Positions 1-8,831 of a stretch of DNA of 64,000 nucleotides are shown one piece after another. The position numbers and the translations under genes are program-made. The stretch spans positions 56,690 to 120,689 of the forward strand of contig BDSL01000172.1 in the NCBI GenBank assembly GCA_003116995.1. Direction: 5' to 3'. How positions within the stretch are numbered: the stretch's first letter is position 1; every line of letters begins with the position of its first letter. Origin of the DNA: Yamagishiella unicocca. Taxonomy: Eukaryota > Chlorophyta > Chlorophyceae > Chlamydomonadales > Volvocaceae. The notes below the pieces were generated by a model that was given only the letters and a program-made list of their open reading frames with translations, was not told the DNA's origin and did not search any database.

Positions 1-71
1 CCCGTATTAACTAAACCTTAAGTTTGTTTTACAAAGTGATTTAAGGGTGTCTTGTTACGGGCACAACGCTG
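1..71. mobile_element. MITE copy A (hAT-like, 5' end outside window)
   Basis: The window opens inside a copy of the dispersed palindromic element. It shows the internal CCTTAAG...TTTAAGG core and ends with the inverted terminus ACGGGCACAACGCTG. The 3' flank is GTCACAGG, which is also the first word of a second dispersed repeat (see 20288 and 20835), so this copy probably inserted into that repeat. The 5' target duplicate cannot be seen. Confidence 0.85.
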
Positions 72-295
72 GTCACAGGAAATTCGCAATCGGGCATCAC
101 GGCATGCCCATCCCCTGGCTGCTAGCGTTGCGTTCGATCGTTCGTTCCTCGTGCACAACTCGTGTCCGGAAGTAAGTTCTATTTATTCATCAGCGCAGGC
201 GTCATTGCATTTCTGGGTCTGTTGATCGTTACAAAATTACATCGAAAACTCCAGGAAGAATTATCAGCATATCAGCGTATCAGCATATCAGCATA
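72..295. repeat. Spacer with dispersed repeat and duplicated gene tail
   Basis: Bases 72-130 match the start and end of a diverged dispersed repeat (GTCACAGGAAAT...GGCATGCCC) also found at about 20288-20395 and 20835-20915. Bases about 189-231 resemble bases 308-353, which encode the C-terminus of the neighbouring minus-strand gene, so the gene's 3' end seems to have been duplicated past its stop. Short ATCAGCAT repeats occupy 264-298. Confidence 0.55.
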
Positions 296-2113
296 TCAGT
301 AGTACATCATCAGCGCCGGCGTTCTTGCATTTCTGGCTCTATTGAGCGTCTCAACGATGATGGCCAACTTAGACAAGAAGATCGTCAGCTCAGGAGTTTC
401 TCTATACACATTGTGGACCTTTATGGGGTTGAACGACCCTGTGAAGAGATTGTCCAGCCTAGGTTCTGCACCAGCGAGCTGAAGCACAATGTGTTTAATA
501 TTATTGCTGTGACGTCTAACATTGTTCAGGTGTTGTGGCATTATATTACACGATACTGAAGAAGAATTTGAAAAGAGACGTTGAATGCTGTATAGTTGTT
601 GGAAGTTGTATTCAACAAACGCGTCATTCAGCACCTCACATGATCCGTAGTCGCTCATTTTTGCTACATTGATGTACGTAGTAAGTAGATTGTTCAATGA
701 TGTATGAAGAATCAATGATGGTACGCTGATATCGAAGCACATCATTCGCCGATTGTTTGAATGCCTCAACATGCGCCCACAGAATGTCTTGAATGTGCTG
801 ATAAACTCTGTCTCTGGGGGGACATAATCGAAGATACTCGACCACTTAGACTTGAACCTTGCAACGTCTGTGTCATTCATGCCTACGATGAGTATGCCCA
901 ATCCGGCAAGGTACTTCTTGGTGTACCGGATGATAGCTGTAGTGCTGAGTGTGTGGGTGTCAAAAAGGTTCCATCCGTTGCGCCATGCACGAAAGGCCGT
1001 GTCGTGCGCCCGCAGGCTCACACCATCAAAGAACAAGCGGCATGAGTCGATATCAAAACCGGCCACGACCTGTGCTGCAGAGGCGTAGATGCGGTGGATG
1101 ACTTGGTATACGATGATCGGTATGCAAGCACCTTGTGATGTACGTTTCCGGACAGTAATCGTTGTCACGTGTGTGGACACCTTGACGAAAATTACGCAAT
1201 TTCGAGACTGATGAGCGTCAAAAATAGCGGTCAGTGTGGCTGCAACCAAATTATTCCCTTGCTGCAAGACCGATGCGGTATCCTCTTCTTCAGCTCCTGC
1301 TGCTGCAGACATTCCCAGAACAATGAAAATATCCACATCCCGTGGCGCCACTCCTAATAGCATGGATTCGAGACATCCACCTGCCACGATAACGCCGCCA
1401 CTGCTGCTGTTGCTGTTGATACCTGCCCATGGCAAGTTTGAGCACATAATAACTTTCGTGACAGACTCGTGAGTAATCAGAGATGGGTCTATTTGTGATG
1501 GAGGCGTAGGAGGACGCAGCTGTGTCCAGCATGATTTGGGATTCAGTTGGATCAACGGCTCCAGTGCGAAACTGTCCCTGTCCATCACGCGTAATTTTGA
1601 CATTGTAGCAGTTGAACGGCTGTTGTACAGTGTTCTGCGCTCGTACATATTTCGCATTGTCAGCCACCATAGCTGTGGTGATGCCTGCCTCAGCATTGTT
1701 GTGTACTTGTCGCAGAGTGGTGTGTATGCCTCCTTGAAGTAATCGAAGAGGTGTTCGAATCCCATGAAGATGATCTCCTTGGAACATTTACCCGACATGA
1801 GGTCCATGGATATGTCCCCGAATAGAATGTACATCATGACTTGCTGATACCGCGAGCTCTTGTCCGTCTTACTGTCCTGATACTCGTCGTCATCATTTGC
1901 CATGGTCCTTTTTGTCCCGCTTGGTATGATGTCATCATAATGACCATCATGACCATCCGCATTTGTCAAATTTTCCGACAGCATAGACAGCAGGCTGTTA
2001 CTGTTTAATGCATTTTCGGAAAAGGATTCCTTGAAGCACTTGATGAGGTGGGGGTTCAGCACTTCAATAAGATTATCGATGTCACTGCAGGATATGTGTA
2101 AAGAATCGGACAT
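296..2113 (-). CDS. Nucleotidyltransferase-fold protein, paralog A
   Basis: A 605-residue protein. Around residues 240-265 it has a GG-x(n)-ES-x-LLG-x(3)-RDVDIF segment, typical of the polymerase-beta-like nucleotidyltransferase core (glycine pair followed by a D-x-D metal site). The following region, with CRLFFDG, RAWRNG and IRYTKKY, resembles the domain that accompanies this fold in eukaryotic and giant-virus proteins of unknown substrate. It is closely similar along its whole length to the gene at 41053-42909, so the two are paralogs. The ATG is followed by the same MSDS start in both copies. Substrate and role are unknown; RNA tailing or nucleotide second-messenger synthesis are possibilities only. 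Its base composition is more AT-rich than that of its paralog. Confidence 0.75.
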   Translation of the reverse strand: MSDSLHISCSDIDNLIEVLNPHLIKCFKESFSENALNSNSLLSMLSENLTNADGHDGHYDDIIPSGTKRTMANDDDEYQDSKTDKSSRYQQVMMYILFGDISMDLMSGKCSKEIIFMGFEHLFDYFKEAYTPLCDKYTTMLRQASPQLWWLTMRNMYERRTLYNSRSTATMSKLRVMDRDSFALEPLIQLNPKSCWTQLRPPTPPSQIDPSLITHESVTKVIMCSNLPWAGINSNSSSGGVIVAGGCLESMLLGVAPRDVDIFIVLGMSAAAGAEEEDTASVLQQGNNLVAATLTAIFDAHQSRNCVIFVKVSTHVTTITVRKRTSQGACIPIIVYQVIHRIYASAAQVVAGFDIDSCRLFFDGVSLRAHDTAFRAWRNGWNLFDTHTLSTTAIIRYTKKYLAGLGILIVGMNDTDVARFKSKWSSIFDYVPPETEFISTFKTFCGRMLRHSNNRRMMCFDISVPSLILHTSLNNLLTTYINVAKMSDYGSCEVLNDAFVEYNFQQLYSIQRLFSNSSSVSCNIMPQHLNNVRRHSNNIKHIVLQLAGAEPRLDNLFTGSFNPIKVHNVYRETPELTIFLSKLAIIVETLNRARNARTPALMMYY

Positions 2114-2446
2114 TTTTTATGAACTGTGCAGACCTGCCAATTAGTAAAAAATCATAGTTGTAAAACAAATGTGAAATCAGGCACGATTGTCAACTCAATA
2201 TATATTTGATTGTTGTTGTCATGATTTTGAGATTGGCGGTATTCAAAAAGCAACCAATTTAAAATAGTAAAATGGACTTCAGCAGTGTCCATCATCAGCG
2301 TTGTGCCCGTAATAATACACCCTTAAATCACATAGTAGAAGAAACTTAAGGTTTAGTTAATACGGGCACAACGCTGTCCATCATGCACATCGAATGTGTG
2401 CGTTAACTTTCCATTTTTAAACCGAACTTCAGAGGGTATTTTTGGG
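2114..2446. other. Intergenic spacer around MITE B
   Basis: The gap between two minus-strand genes. It holds an AT-rich stretch directly upstream of the 2113 start, which may act as promoter, and the complete MITE at 2296-2376. No credible gene is seen. Confidence 0.6.
2296..2376. mobile_element. MITE copy B (hAT-like, complete)
   Basis: An 81-bp element beginning CAGCGTTGTGCCCGTA and ending with its inverse TACGGGCACAACGCTG. It is flanked by perfect 8-bp direct repeats TCCATCAT (2288-2295 and 2377-2384). The internal half-palindrome ACCCTTAAATCA...CTTAAGGTTT is shared with the other copies. No coding capacity. Confidence 0.93.
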
Positions 2447-3994
2447 TCATTTTCTTTTCGAAGTCCTTCTTGTCGAAGCATTTGGTTTCGAAGTCGTTCT
2501 TGTCGAAGCTTTTGATTTCGACGTATTGCTTTTCGAAGAGTTTCTTATCGAAGAAGTCTTTGTCAGAGTGTTTCTTTGACTGTATTTTTGTCTGCCCAAC
2601 AAAGAGTCGGCGATAAATTCTGGGTCTACCGCGCTGATAAACCTATACAAATCTATAATGCACGACTGAATATTTTTGGAAAGAATGTTCACTCGAAGTT
2701 TATTGTTTTGGTCGATAATTTTGTTAGATTCCATGATTTTCAACAGAGCGATAGGGGACTTTTGAAGTGAATTCTGAAGCCTCCTTAATGCATCCATGAC
2801 CCTCGTCAGATACTTCAAAGAGCGCAATGGGTGTATGTGCGCATAACACATATTTTCTATGAAGCTACACATTAACATGTTTTGCCAGTTTGTCTGTTGT
2901 AACTGGGTCACACTGCCAGGAAAAGCTAAGTTCCGCTGCATACACATCACAACATGAAAAAATGTGCCTTGGCAGTGATAAGACTCCACCTGGTTCATAC
3001 TCACAGCCGACATGATCCCAATGACCCTGTTAATGTCACTTTGGATATCATTATCATCATGTCGACTGTTGGCCCTTGGAAGTTTTTTGGTGACCTCTTG
3101 GACTTCTACCATCAAGCCATATACAGAATCCGCGTCTATTAGAGGCTCTGCAATTATCTTTTTGTGATTGACCACCCATTCATGGAAGGCGTAATCATAC
3201 TGCCCATGTATAAGTACATCTCGTTCGCTACCTCCTTGTCCTCCTCCTTGTCCTCCTTCTTGTAGTCTATGTATTCTATGTAGGTCACTGTTCAATGTCA
3301 AACTCATTCTGAATTGGTTTGATATGCAGTAATCTGATAGGTTCGAAGTAACATCAATGTCACCATTCATGCGGATTGCGAAATTTGTAATGTAAAAATT
3401 GATGTCAAAAAAAGCATACACATTTTTTAAGTTCCCTTGAAACAAAACATCAATATCCTTCTCAAAACATTTCGTCATGAAATGATCAATATTAAGTGTG
3501 ATAAGGTAATTTGTGACAAAACATGTACTTGATACTGTTACATCAATATCAGAGTCAACGTTTTGGCTACCAAATGCAAGACATGTTGGCTTGACCATTC
3601 TGTCTCCATTACTGGACTGACACGACCTATGTGCCATTGCAGGACTCTGACAAACCGCCATTAACACATCCATGAGCTTCTTCCTGAACAAATACAGACT
3701 ATCGTTTGATTGGCGCCCTGTCATAACATACTTCCATTCAAGCTTCCACTCAGGGAGGGATTCAATAGGTGGAATAGCATCGAATTGGTCATGTCGAATG
3801 AGGTCTTTTACGTTTTCTTTGGAGGTAGGCCACATCGCATCGATAATAGCATTTCGTTCATGAGACCACTCAATAGATAGTTTATTATAATATCGATTCT
3901 CGTCATTGATAGTAACATCCCTCGAAGTTTGATATGATGTAAGGTGTGTTTGTAATGAGTTGCGTTTTTTCAATGACCTTCTCGTCTGTGACAT
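2447..3994 (-). CDS. Nucleotidyltransferase, poly(A)-polymerase-like
   Basis: From the chosen ATG at 3994 this is about 515 residues. Around residues 138-153 it reads AFGSQ-x(3)-SDIDVTV, the GS...DxD signature of polymerase-beta-like nucleotidyltransferases, which include viral poly(A) polymerase catalytic subunits. The C-terminal 40 residues are a basic Ser/Thr/Lys-rich tail (SKSNTSKSKASTRTTSK), possibly nucleic-acid binding. The frame is open to 4138, but that start would overlap the next minus-strand gene (4095-4352). The ATG at 3994 has a very AT-rich 50-base leader, so I prefer it. Poly(A) polymerase is inferred from the motif and the viral setting; other tailing enzymes are equally compatible. 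Confidence 0.7.
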   Translation of the reverse strand: MSQTRRSLKKRNSLQTHLTSYQTSRDVTINDENRYYNKLSIEWSHERNAIIDAMWPTSKENVKDLIRHDQFDAIPPIESLPEWKLEWKYVMTGRQSNDSLYLFRKKLMDVLMAVCQSPAMAHRSCQSSNGDRMVKPTCLAFGSQNVDSDIDVTVSSTCFVTNYLITLNIDHFMTKCFEKDIDVLFQGNLKNVYAFFDINFYITNFAIRMNGDIDVTSNLSDYCISNQFRMSLTLNSDLHRIHRLQEGGQGGGQGGSERDVLIHGQYDYAFHEWVVNHKKIIAEPLIDADSVYGLMVEVQEVTKKLPRANSRHDDNDIQSDINRVIGIMSAVSMNQVESYHCQGTFFHVVMCMQRNLAFPGSVTQLQQTNWQNMLMCSFIENMCYAHIHPLRSLKYLTRVMDALRRLQNSLQKSPIALLKIMESNKIIDQNNKLRVNILSKNIQSCIIDLYRFISAVDPEFIADSLLGRQKYSQRNTLTKTSSIRNSSKSNTSKSKASTRTTSKPNASTRRTSKRK

Positions 3995-4094
3995 TGTATA
4001 CAGTCGTATATTATTTACAATTGAATTACAAAATGTTTCATCTACATAGCGATATACAGACGTCATGTGATCTACTCCTATTAGGAGACTCCTA

Positions 4095-4352
4095 TCATGT
4101 TGGCCTATGCAAAGTGTGTTGGATAAACATGAGGGCACGTGTTATTATTGATGGTGTCTCTTGTTCAACTTCGTCTTCTTGATCAAATTCATCAATATCA
4201 TTAATCAGTGAAAACGTGCGACTTGCTGGAATATGAGGCAAATTATCCGATTGTGGTGTCTGAATTGATTGTGAAAGGGTACCTGGTGTTGTCATCATTG
4301 TCATTACAGCAAAAGCGATGAGGACAAAGAATAATATTCGAAGCCACGACAT
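4095..4352 (-). CDS. Small N-terminally anchored membrane protein
   Basis: 85 residues from the ATG at 4352; the open frame extends to a GTG at 4397 through a repeated SQTR leader that I consider untranslated. Residues 2-20 form a single hydrophobic helix (WLRILFFVLIAFAVMTMM), followed by a polar, acidic tail with DEFDQEDEVEQE. This type II-like layout is common among virion membrane proteins of large DNA viruses. No family recognised. It sits directly upstream of the nucleotidyltransferase at 2447-3994 on the same strand. Confidence 0.55.
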   Translation of the reverse strand: MSWLRILFFVLIAFAVMTMMTTPGTLSQSIQTPQSDNLPHIPASRTFSLINDIDEFDQEDEVEQETPSIITRALMFIQHTLHRPT

Positions 4353-4493
4353 TCTTTTTTGACTTCTTGTTTGACTTCTTGTTTGACTTGTTTTCACTTG
4401 TAAACCACTATTCTGTTATAATTATTCTTTTCTTGCTTTTCTTCTGTGTTTACTGTGTCCTCCAGCACAATTAATTTTTCCACCAAGCAATGA

Positions 4494-4751
4494 ATGCAAA
4501 CTAAAGTAATGGCGTCACCAACTATTCTCCCAATTCGACTATTAGAACTTATTGGTGGTGTTGATGGTGCAGACGTAGAGAAATATGGCGATTACACGAA
4601 AGTTATCAAAGGAGATGTGGAGGCATACTTATCACCTCCCCGAACATGCATAATCCTAAAATTTTCATGTTCTGACAACAAAATTCGTATATTTCCCAAC
4701 CTTTCTATCGCATCACACCATCTAGCGTCGACGTTGGACGAACTGGAGTGA
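4494..4751 (+). CDS. Small hypothetical protein
   Basis: 85 residues from the first ATG, or 80 from the second ATG at 4509. The sequence is mixed and compatible with a small soluble protein (LLELIGGVDGADVEKYGDYTK near the start). No family recognised. It lies between divergent and convergent minus-strand genes with no overlap, which modestly favours a real gene. Confidence 0.4.
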   Translation: MQTKVMASPTILPIRLLELIGGVDGADVEKYGDYTKVIKGDVEAYLSPPRTCIILKFSCSDNKIRIFPNLSIASHHLASTLDELE

Positions 4752-4824
4752 GTGGGTGACCGGACGAGCTGTTGGGCGAGTTGGAGTCCATATGATGATG
4801 ATTTTACAACTTACCACTTACAAC

Positions 4825-5538
4825 TTACATAATTTCAAATGCACGTCGCGACACGTCAGGCTCGATGGTGCTCATCATCCATGGTGATACCTTAAATTGC
4901 GGGTTGATTGGGTCTGAACGGAGCTGCAGATTTGCATTCCTCAACGATTGACCCTGTGTGTTGACACCAATATGCCATGCTGCGGTCATGAAGTTCAGGT
5001 TGCTCAGTTCTCCTTGACCAGAAGGTGTCACTTGTGCCCATTTGCTATTGGCAGCATCTTTTGGAAGAAGGTCCTCTGTAGATAGCCTCTTGCCTGAGAA
5101 TGGGTTTGGATTCCCTGCCGGGTTTCCAAAATCAACTGCCCGATACTGCTCATTGCTCAAAGGTTCGGAAGCTTCAACCGCTCCTGCAGCAGCCACTGCC
5201 CCCGCCGCGACACCCCGAGTACTCGGTGCTAGAGGTACCTTGACGCATGATTTGGAGTCACATCGCATGACGGTGGGTACAATGCTATTCTTGAACGCCT
5301 CTGCATCATCTTCCGGACTCGCATATGACCCATATGCATCCTGTGAGATATCGGCATCTTCTCCACCTTCATATTCATCATCATCACCTTCATAACCTTC
5401 ATGGTCAGGTTGAAACGTCGTGCTGAATGATTCATTTTTGCCGCAGCATGTTTGGTGTCGGTACAAGGCTATCAATGCAAATAGCACGATGGCCGCAACC
5501 AATATGATGAAGGCTCGGAATGCTATCGCTTTGTCCAT
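4825..5538 (-). CDS. Conserved virion-type membrane protein with SPW-STI-PD tail
   Basis: About 237 residues from the ATG at 5538, chosen because it places MDKAIAFRAF and one transmembrane helix (residues 8-27) at the N-terminus; the upstream extension to 5637 is less protein-like. A Glu/Asp/Tyr-rich linker and an Ala-rich segment follow. The C-terminal 90 residues carry LLPKD, NFMTAAWHIG, SLRNANLQLRSDP and SPWMMSTIEPDVSRR. I know this pattern from a conserved protein of Phycodnaviridae and Mimiviridae relatives, probably a minor capsid or inner-membrane component. The family placement is from memory and the exact role is an inference. Confidence 0.7.
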   Translation of the reverse strand: MDKAIAFRAFIILVAAIVLFALIALYRHQTCCGKNESFSTTFQPDHEGYEGDDDEYEGGEDADISQDAYGSYASPEDDAEAFKNSIVPTVMRCDSKSCVKVPLAPSTRGVAAGAVAAAGAVEASEPLSNEQYRAVDFGNPAGNPNPFSGKRLSTEDLLPKDAANSKWAQVTPSGQGELSNLNFMTAAWHIGVNTQGQSLRNANLQLRSDPINPQFKVSPWMMSTIEPDVSRRAFEIM

Positions 5539-5639
5539 ATCTATAGAGTTGTGTGATCTGCTGTTGACGAACAATATTAGTGATACATGGGAAAAAATTT
5601 CAATGCTGTCGAGTCGCAGAGAAGAGAAGTGAACCAAAG

Positions 5640-6035
5640 TGAAGTCTTATGAATTATGGAGGTATAACTCGACTTGCATTCATGCAAAACAACAAAACAA
5701 TTATTGTAACAATCATGAAAACATTCCATTACAAATTTTGAAATGCTATAATGAAATTGAATTCAATTGTCAATTGAATTGATATCAATACAACACAATC
5801 CCAACAACCCAACCAAATAGCTAGCGTTGTGCGTTGTGCGTTGTGTAATAATACAACACCCTTAAATCACTTTGTAAAACAAACTTAAGGTTTTGTTAAT
5901 ACTGACACAACGCTGCAAATAGCCACACATCCAGGATGATGGCATATAATATACTAATAGAAAAACCCGTCCAGGCTTCATTTATAGGATTCTCAACACA
6001 AAGAAGGTACCTTAAAACTTATTTTCAAGCACAAA
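5640..6035. other. AT-rich spacer with MITE C
   Basis: An AT-rich gap between divergent genes. It includes a short palindromic cluster around GAATTCAATTGTCAATTGAATT (about 5755-5781), the MITE at 5822-5915 and the upstream region of the plus-strand gene at 6036. No gene seen. Confidence 0.6.
5822..5915. mobile_element. MITE copy C (hAT-like, with internal end duplication)
   Basis: A 94-bp copy flanked by perfect 8-bp repeats CAAATAGC (5814-5821 and 5916-5923). Its left end reads TAGCGTTGTG followed by two further GCGTTGTG words, so the terminal motif has been locally triplicated. The right end is CTGACACAACGCTG. The internal core matches the other copies. Confidence 0.9.
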
Positions 6036-6401
6036 ATGAACGACGAACAACATCCAGCTCTCTCTACTACCTTTGATGAAGACTTGATGGCAATGAAGCA
6101 CGACGATTTGTTGCTTTGCACACCTGTGGATACAGAAGAGACGCGCTTGAACGACAGCAACAAGCCATCTATGGTTCGCGCACTAACGGGTCGGGTGCTA
6201 GATCTCATCATTACAGAACTACATAGCGCAGAAAATCAAAAGCGTCTCAAGGAGCACATCATCCACCCGCTCATTAAAATGCTATACACACAAATGTTTC
6301 CATACGTCCTGGTTATGTGCAGTGTCATCCTTATTATCCTCTTAACTTCACTCTGTACATGCACAATGTTTGCACTTTTTTTCTTTAGGTCGAGGCAATA
6401 A
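6036..6401 (+). CDS. C-terminally anchored small membrane protein
   Basis: 121 residues from an ATG. The N-terminal half is acidic and soluble. Residues about 55-85 (VLDLIITELHSAENQKRLKEHIIHPLIK) resemble the short helical block found before the C-terminal membrane anchor in conserved small proteins of algal giant viruses. Residues 87-118 form one long hydrophobic helix (YVLVMCSVILIILLTSL), ending in FFFRSRQ. Probably a tail-anchored virion membrane protein; function not known. Confidence 0.65.
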   Translation: MNDEQHPALSTTFDEDLMAMKHDDLLLCTPVDTEETRLNDSNKPSMVRALTGRVLDLIITELHSAENQKRLKEHIIHPLIKMLYTQMFPYVLVMCSVILIILLTSLCTCTMFALFFFRSRQ

Positions 6402-6463
6402 TGACTAGACAGCGAAACTAATAAAAATAACTAAAAAACAATTAAAAATAATAACAATGATCA

Positions 6464-6952
6464 TCACTCATTGTCTGATTCTTGTTGCTGTTCCTCCTTA
6501 ATCTTCAAGCCGTCCACATGGTTTTGTTGATCTACATTGGTCTTCGCCATTTGTACCTTGTTTTGGTGCTGGTGGAAGAATCGACTCTTCACATTTACAT
6601 GGGGCCTAATGACATTCAGGAAACCTGTATGATCCGCAGTATCGAAGAAGCCAAGGGATACATAGCGACTTTTCATTTCTTGAAATGTATCTGGAAATCC
6701 AAGCAAGTTAATACATACGGACAATGGGGCCGATACATGGCGTCGGTGCTGTGTAGTTCTACATGGCTTCTGTGTCTGTGCTTTTGTTGTTGCCGACGGC
6801 ATCGCATTGACTTCAACACCATCATCAAGCACATCAATTTCATCAATGATAGGGTTGACATTATGGTCCATGTAGGATGCACTTCTGTTATTTGTTGATG
6901 GTATGGTATCTCTGATATCTCTGATGTCAGTGTTATCTGGAATATGAGCCAT
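6464..6952 (-). CDS. Hypothetical protein, 162 aa
   Basis: 162 residues from an ATG. The N-terminus is rich in Asp/Ile (DNTDIRDIRDT) and the middle carries VCINLLGFPDTFQEMKSRYV, the most structured-looking part. The C-terminus is acidic and Gln/Glu-rich (KEEQQQESDNE). No membrane segment and no family recognised. A plus-strand frame overlaps it but has a less balanced composition, so I annotate the minus strand. It converges on the gene at 6036-6401. Confidence 0.5.
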   Translation of the reverse strand: MAHIPDNTDIRDIRDTIPSTNNRSASYMDHNVNPIIDEIDVLDDGVEVNAMPSATTKAQTQKPCRTTQHRRHVSAPLSVCINLLGFPDTFQEMKSRYVSLGFFDTADHTGFLNVIRPHVNVKSRFFHQHQNKVQMAKTNVDQQNHVDGLKIKEEQQQESDNE

Positions 6953-7149
6953 GTTTCACGTCTTCACACCAAACAAAACACGAACTGCTGGAGGTCTAGA
7001 TGCAGAAGTCTGTTCTGAATAGCTTACATACCCATTATTACTATGTGCTTATGCCATTATTGTTGTTTGTTGTTTGTTGTTGTTGTTTGTTGTTGTTGGA
7101 ATTCATTGGAATTAATTGAAATTCATTGATGTTCACACACGCGATGGCC

Positions 7150-8013
7150 CTATACAGAGCACCCGTACTTGCTCCTCCATTGCCACAGTAGTAGCCCAGC
7201 ATTATGGTAGCACACAAATGACACCACCACCAGCAAGTGCATGATAAAATGGCTATGTCCCCATATGTTAAGCTTCCCTGGGAAATAGCGCTCTGGAAAT
7301 CGGCTGCTGAACAAGATGGCCCCGGTCAGGTTGCACAACATTTGCATCAGCGTCAACAATAGCGCTTTTTTCAGGGCAGTGACGTTCCAAAACAGAACCG
7401 CCGCGTGAATCATAGGCGCTATTCCAGATAGGCCCAGCAGACAAAAGCACATGGGCTGTAGATGGTGGTATTTTGGGTCCTGGAACGTATCTGACATTCC
7501 CAGAGCAACACAGGAGAGTGCCATGACACCCGACACCCCGATATAGATTGCATTGATTACCGGTGGCGTGTTGCAGGCAAAAATGTACCAGCACCATGGC
7601 ACATACATGGACCACATCACGATGGCAATGGCCGTGTAATCAAACTTCCAGACAAGGTTATAGGCGCGTCGTCCCAGGCAGCACAGCAGGTGCGCGAATG
7701 TTGAGATGGATAGCACGTAAAGTGCCCCCACGATGTACACGATGTGAGGCCAGCGAGGAGCTAGGTCATGGGGAGGTACACCTGCTACTCCGGTGAAGAG
7801 AAACTGCACACCAAATGCGAGAATAAGAAAGAAGCCAACCACATGACTCCAAATGTTCCCGCTTTCATTGTGAAGCGTGAAGAGTGTCAGCATAGCCGCC
7901 TTGAAGCACAGTTCCGCTCGGTAGCCATCTGTGATGTACGGTCCATATGCCTCTTTCAAGTAGTTGGGCACCTGAGAAAGATTCAATTCATAACCGGGTA
8001 GTAACGGAACCAA
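7150..8013 (-). CDS. PAQR / adiponectin-receptor-like seven-helix protein
   Basis: About 287 residues with a clear PAQR family layout. The first hydrophobic block is preceded by TLHNESGNIWSHV, followed by STFAHLLCCLG, an aspartate in FDYTAI and the final GHSHFIMHLLVV. These supply the histidines, serine and aspartate that form the zinc site of the family, and about seven transmembrane helices are visible. PAQR proteins act as membrane ceramidase-like or receptor proteins. The frame has no ATG before the conserved core and begins at a TTG (8013), with a stop just upstream. A short upstream exon ending near 8058 (donor AAG|GTGCGC, acceptor TTAAG) would supply an in-frame ATG at about 8143. That intron is only about 45 bases and is unproven. 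Confidence 0.85.
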   Translation of the reverse strand: MVPLLPGYELNLSQVPNYLKEAYGPYITDGYRAELCFKAAMLTLFTLHNESGNIWSHVVGFFLILAFGVQFLFTGVAGVPPHDLAPRWPHIVYIVGALYVLSISTFAHLLCCLGRRAYNLVWKFDYTAIAIVMWSMYVPWCWYIFACNTPPVINAIYIGVSGVMALSCVALGMSDTFQDPKYHHLQPMCFCLLGLSGIAPMIHAAVLFWNVTALKKALLLTLMQMLCNLTGAILFSSRFPERYFPGKLNIWGHSHFIMHLLVVVSFVCYHNAGLLLWQWRSKYGCSV

Positions 8014-8232
8014 ACGCGAACTTAATAATGCAAATCCTATAATCTATAACCTATAATGTGCGCACCTTGTCCCTTGCAGAAAGAGACACTGCTTGCGCCC
8101 ACAGCGTCTGATGTTTGTGCGTTCGATGGCGCCTTGGGCAGGCATGAAGCTCCTTCACAGCATCCCTGGATCTGAAGACAGGATTAAGAACCATCCACAA
8201 ACAAACAAACAAAAACTAAGAAAACAGAATTC

Positions 8233-8328
8233 ACTTTCAACTCGTGTATCAACTCGTGTATGAACTCATGTATGAACTTATATATGAACTCATGTATGAA
8301 CTCATGTATGAACTTATATATGAAACCA
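8233..8328. repeat. 12-bp tandem repeat (minisatellite)
   Basis: About eight imperfect copies of a 12-base unit, ATGAACTCATGT with the variant ATGAACTTATAT, after two TCAACTCGTGTA variants. It lies at the 3' end of the minus-strand frame 8314-8667 and partly encodes its last residues in other frames. Probably replication slippage. Confidence 0.85.
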
Positions 8329-8667
8329 CTGACTTGTGTTTACTGTGAGATCAGGGTAACGCTGCGGTTCTTGATGCTGCGGTCCAGAAGTTTCTCCAAG
8401 GTACTTGCAGTTCAGGTCCGAAGCAGCTGCGTCGAGGTCTGCTTTTGTGATGCCAAAGCTGAGAAGATCCAGCTCGGACGGCTCGAGCTGCTCCTCAATA
8501 GGTCGAGCAAGGCAAATCGCCCGGTACAGCTCCATCAAAGGGATAAGTACATCGTCAATCTTTGAGAGGTCGCCGCTATTATCAGGCGCAAGCGAGCTGT
8601 CATTTTCACAACGCTCTCGATATCTTGGTCCTTGGTCCAGTATATTTGGTCCAGTATATATCTTCAC
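8314..8667 (-). CDS. Hypothetical protein, no ATG start
   Basis: 117 codons in a protein-like composition, for example LSKIDDVLIPLMELYRAI, PSELDLLSFG and TKADLDAAASDL, suggesting a small helical protein. The frame starts at a GTG and has no ATG before the upstream stop, so either an upstream exon is missing, a non-ATG start is used, or it is a gene remnant. Just upstream (about 8724-8745) the minus strand repeats the GGTTCCGTTAC word that encodes the start of the PAQR gene, hinting at a duplicated 5' end. No family recognised. Confidence 0.35.
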   Translation of the reverse strand: MKIYTGPNILDQGPRYRERCENDSSLAPDNSGDLSKIDDVLIPLMELYRAICLARPIEEQLEPSELDLLSFGITKADLDAAASDLNCKYLGETSGPQHQEPQRYPDLTVNTSQWFHI

Positions 8668-8831
8668 AAGCCCTAATGCTTGCGAGAACGATGGGTGCTA
8701 ATAATACTAATTCAGGACCGTGTGGTAACGGAACCTAACTCAAACGCATGTAATGTCTTAACGTACGTATAATTGCATAGCTGCCCATTGGGTAAATGAA
8801 CCTGTATATATTATAGGATCCATTGGCAGAG

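Noticed and set aside
1290..1787. 165-codon minus-strand frame inside the first nucleotidyltransferase
   Set aside because: Overlaps a well-supported gene in another frame on the same strand and has no recognisable features.
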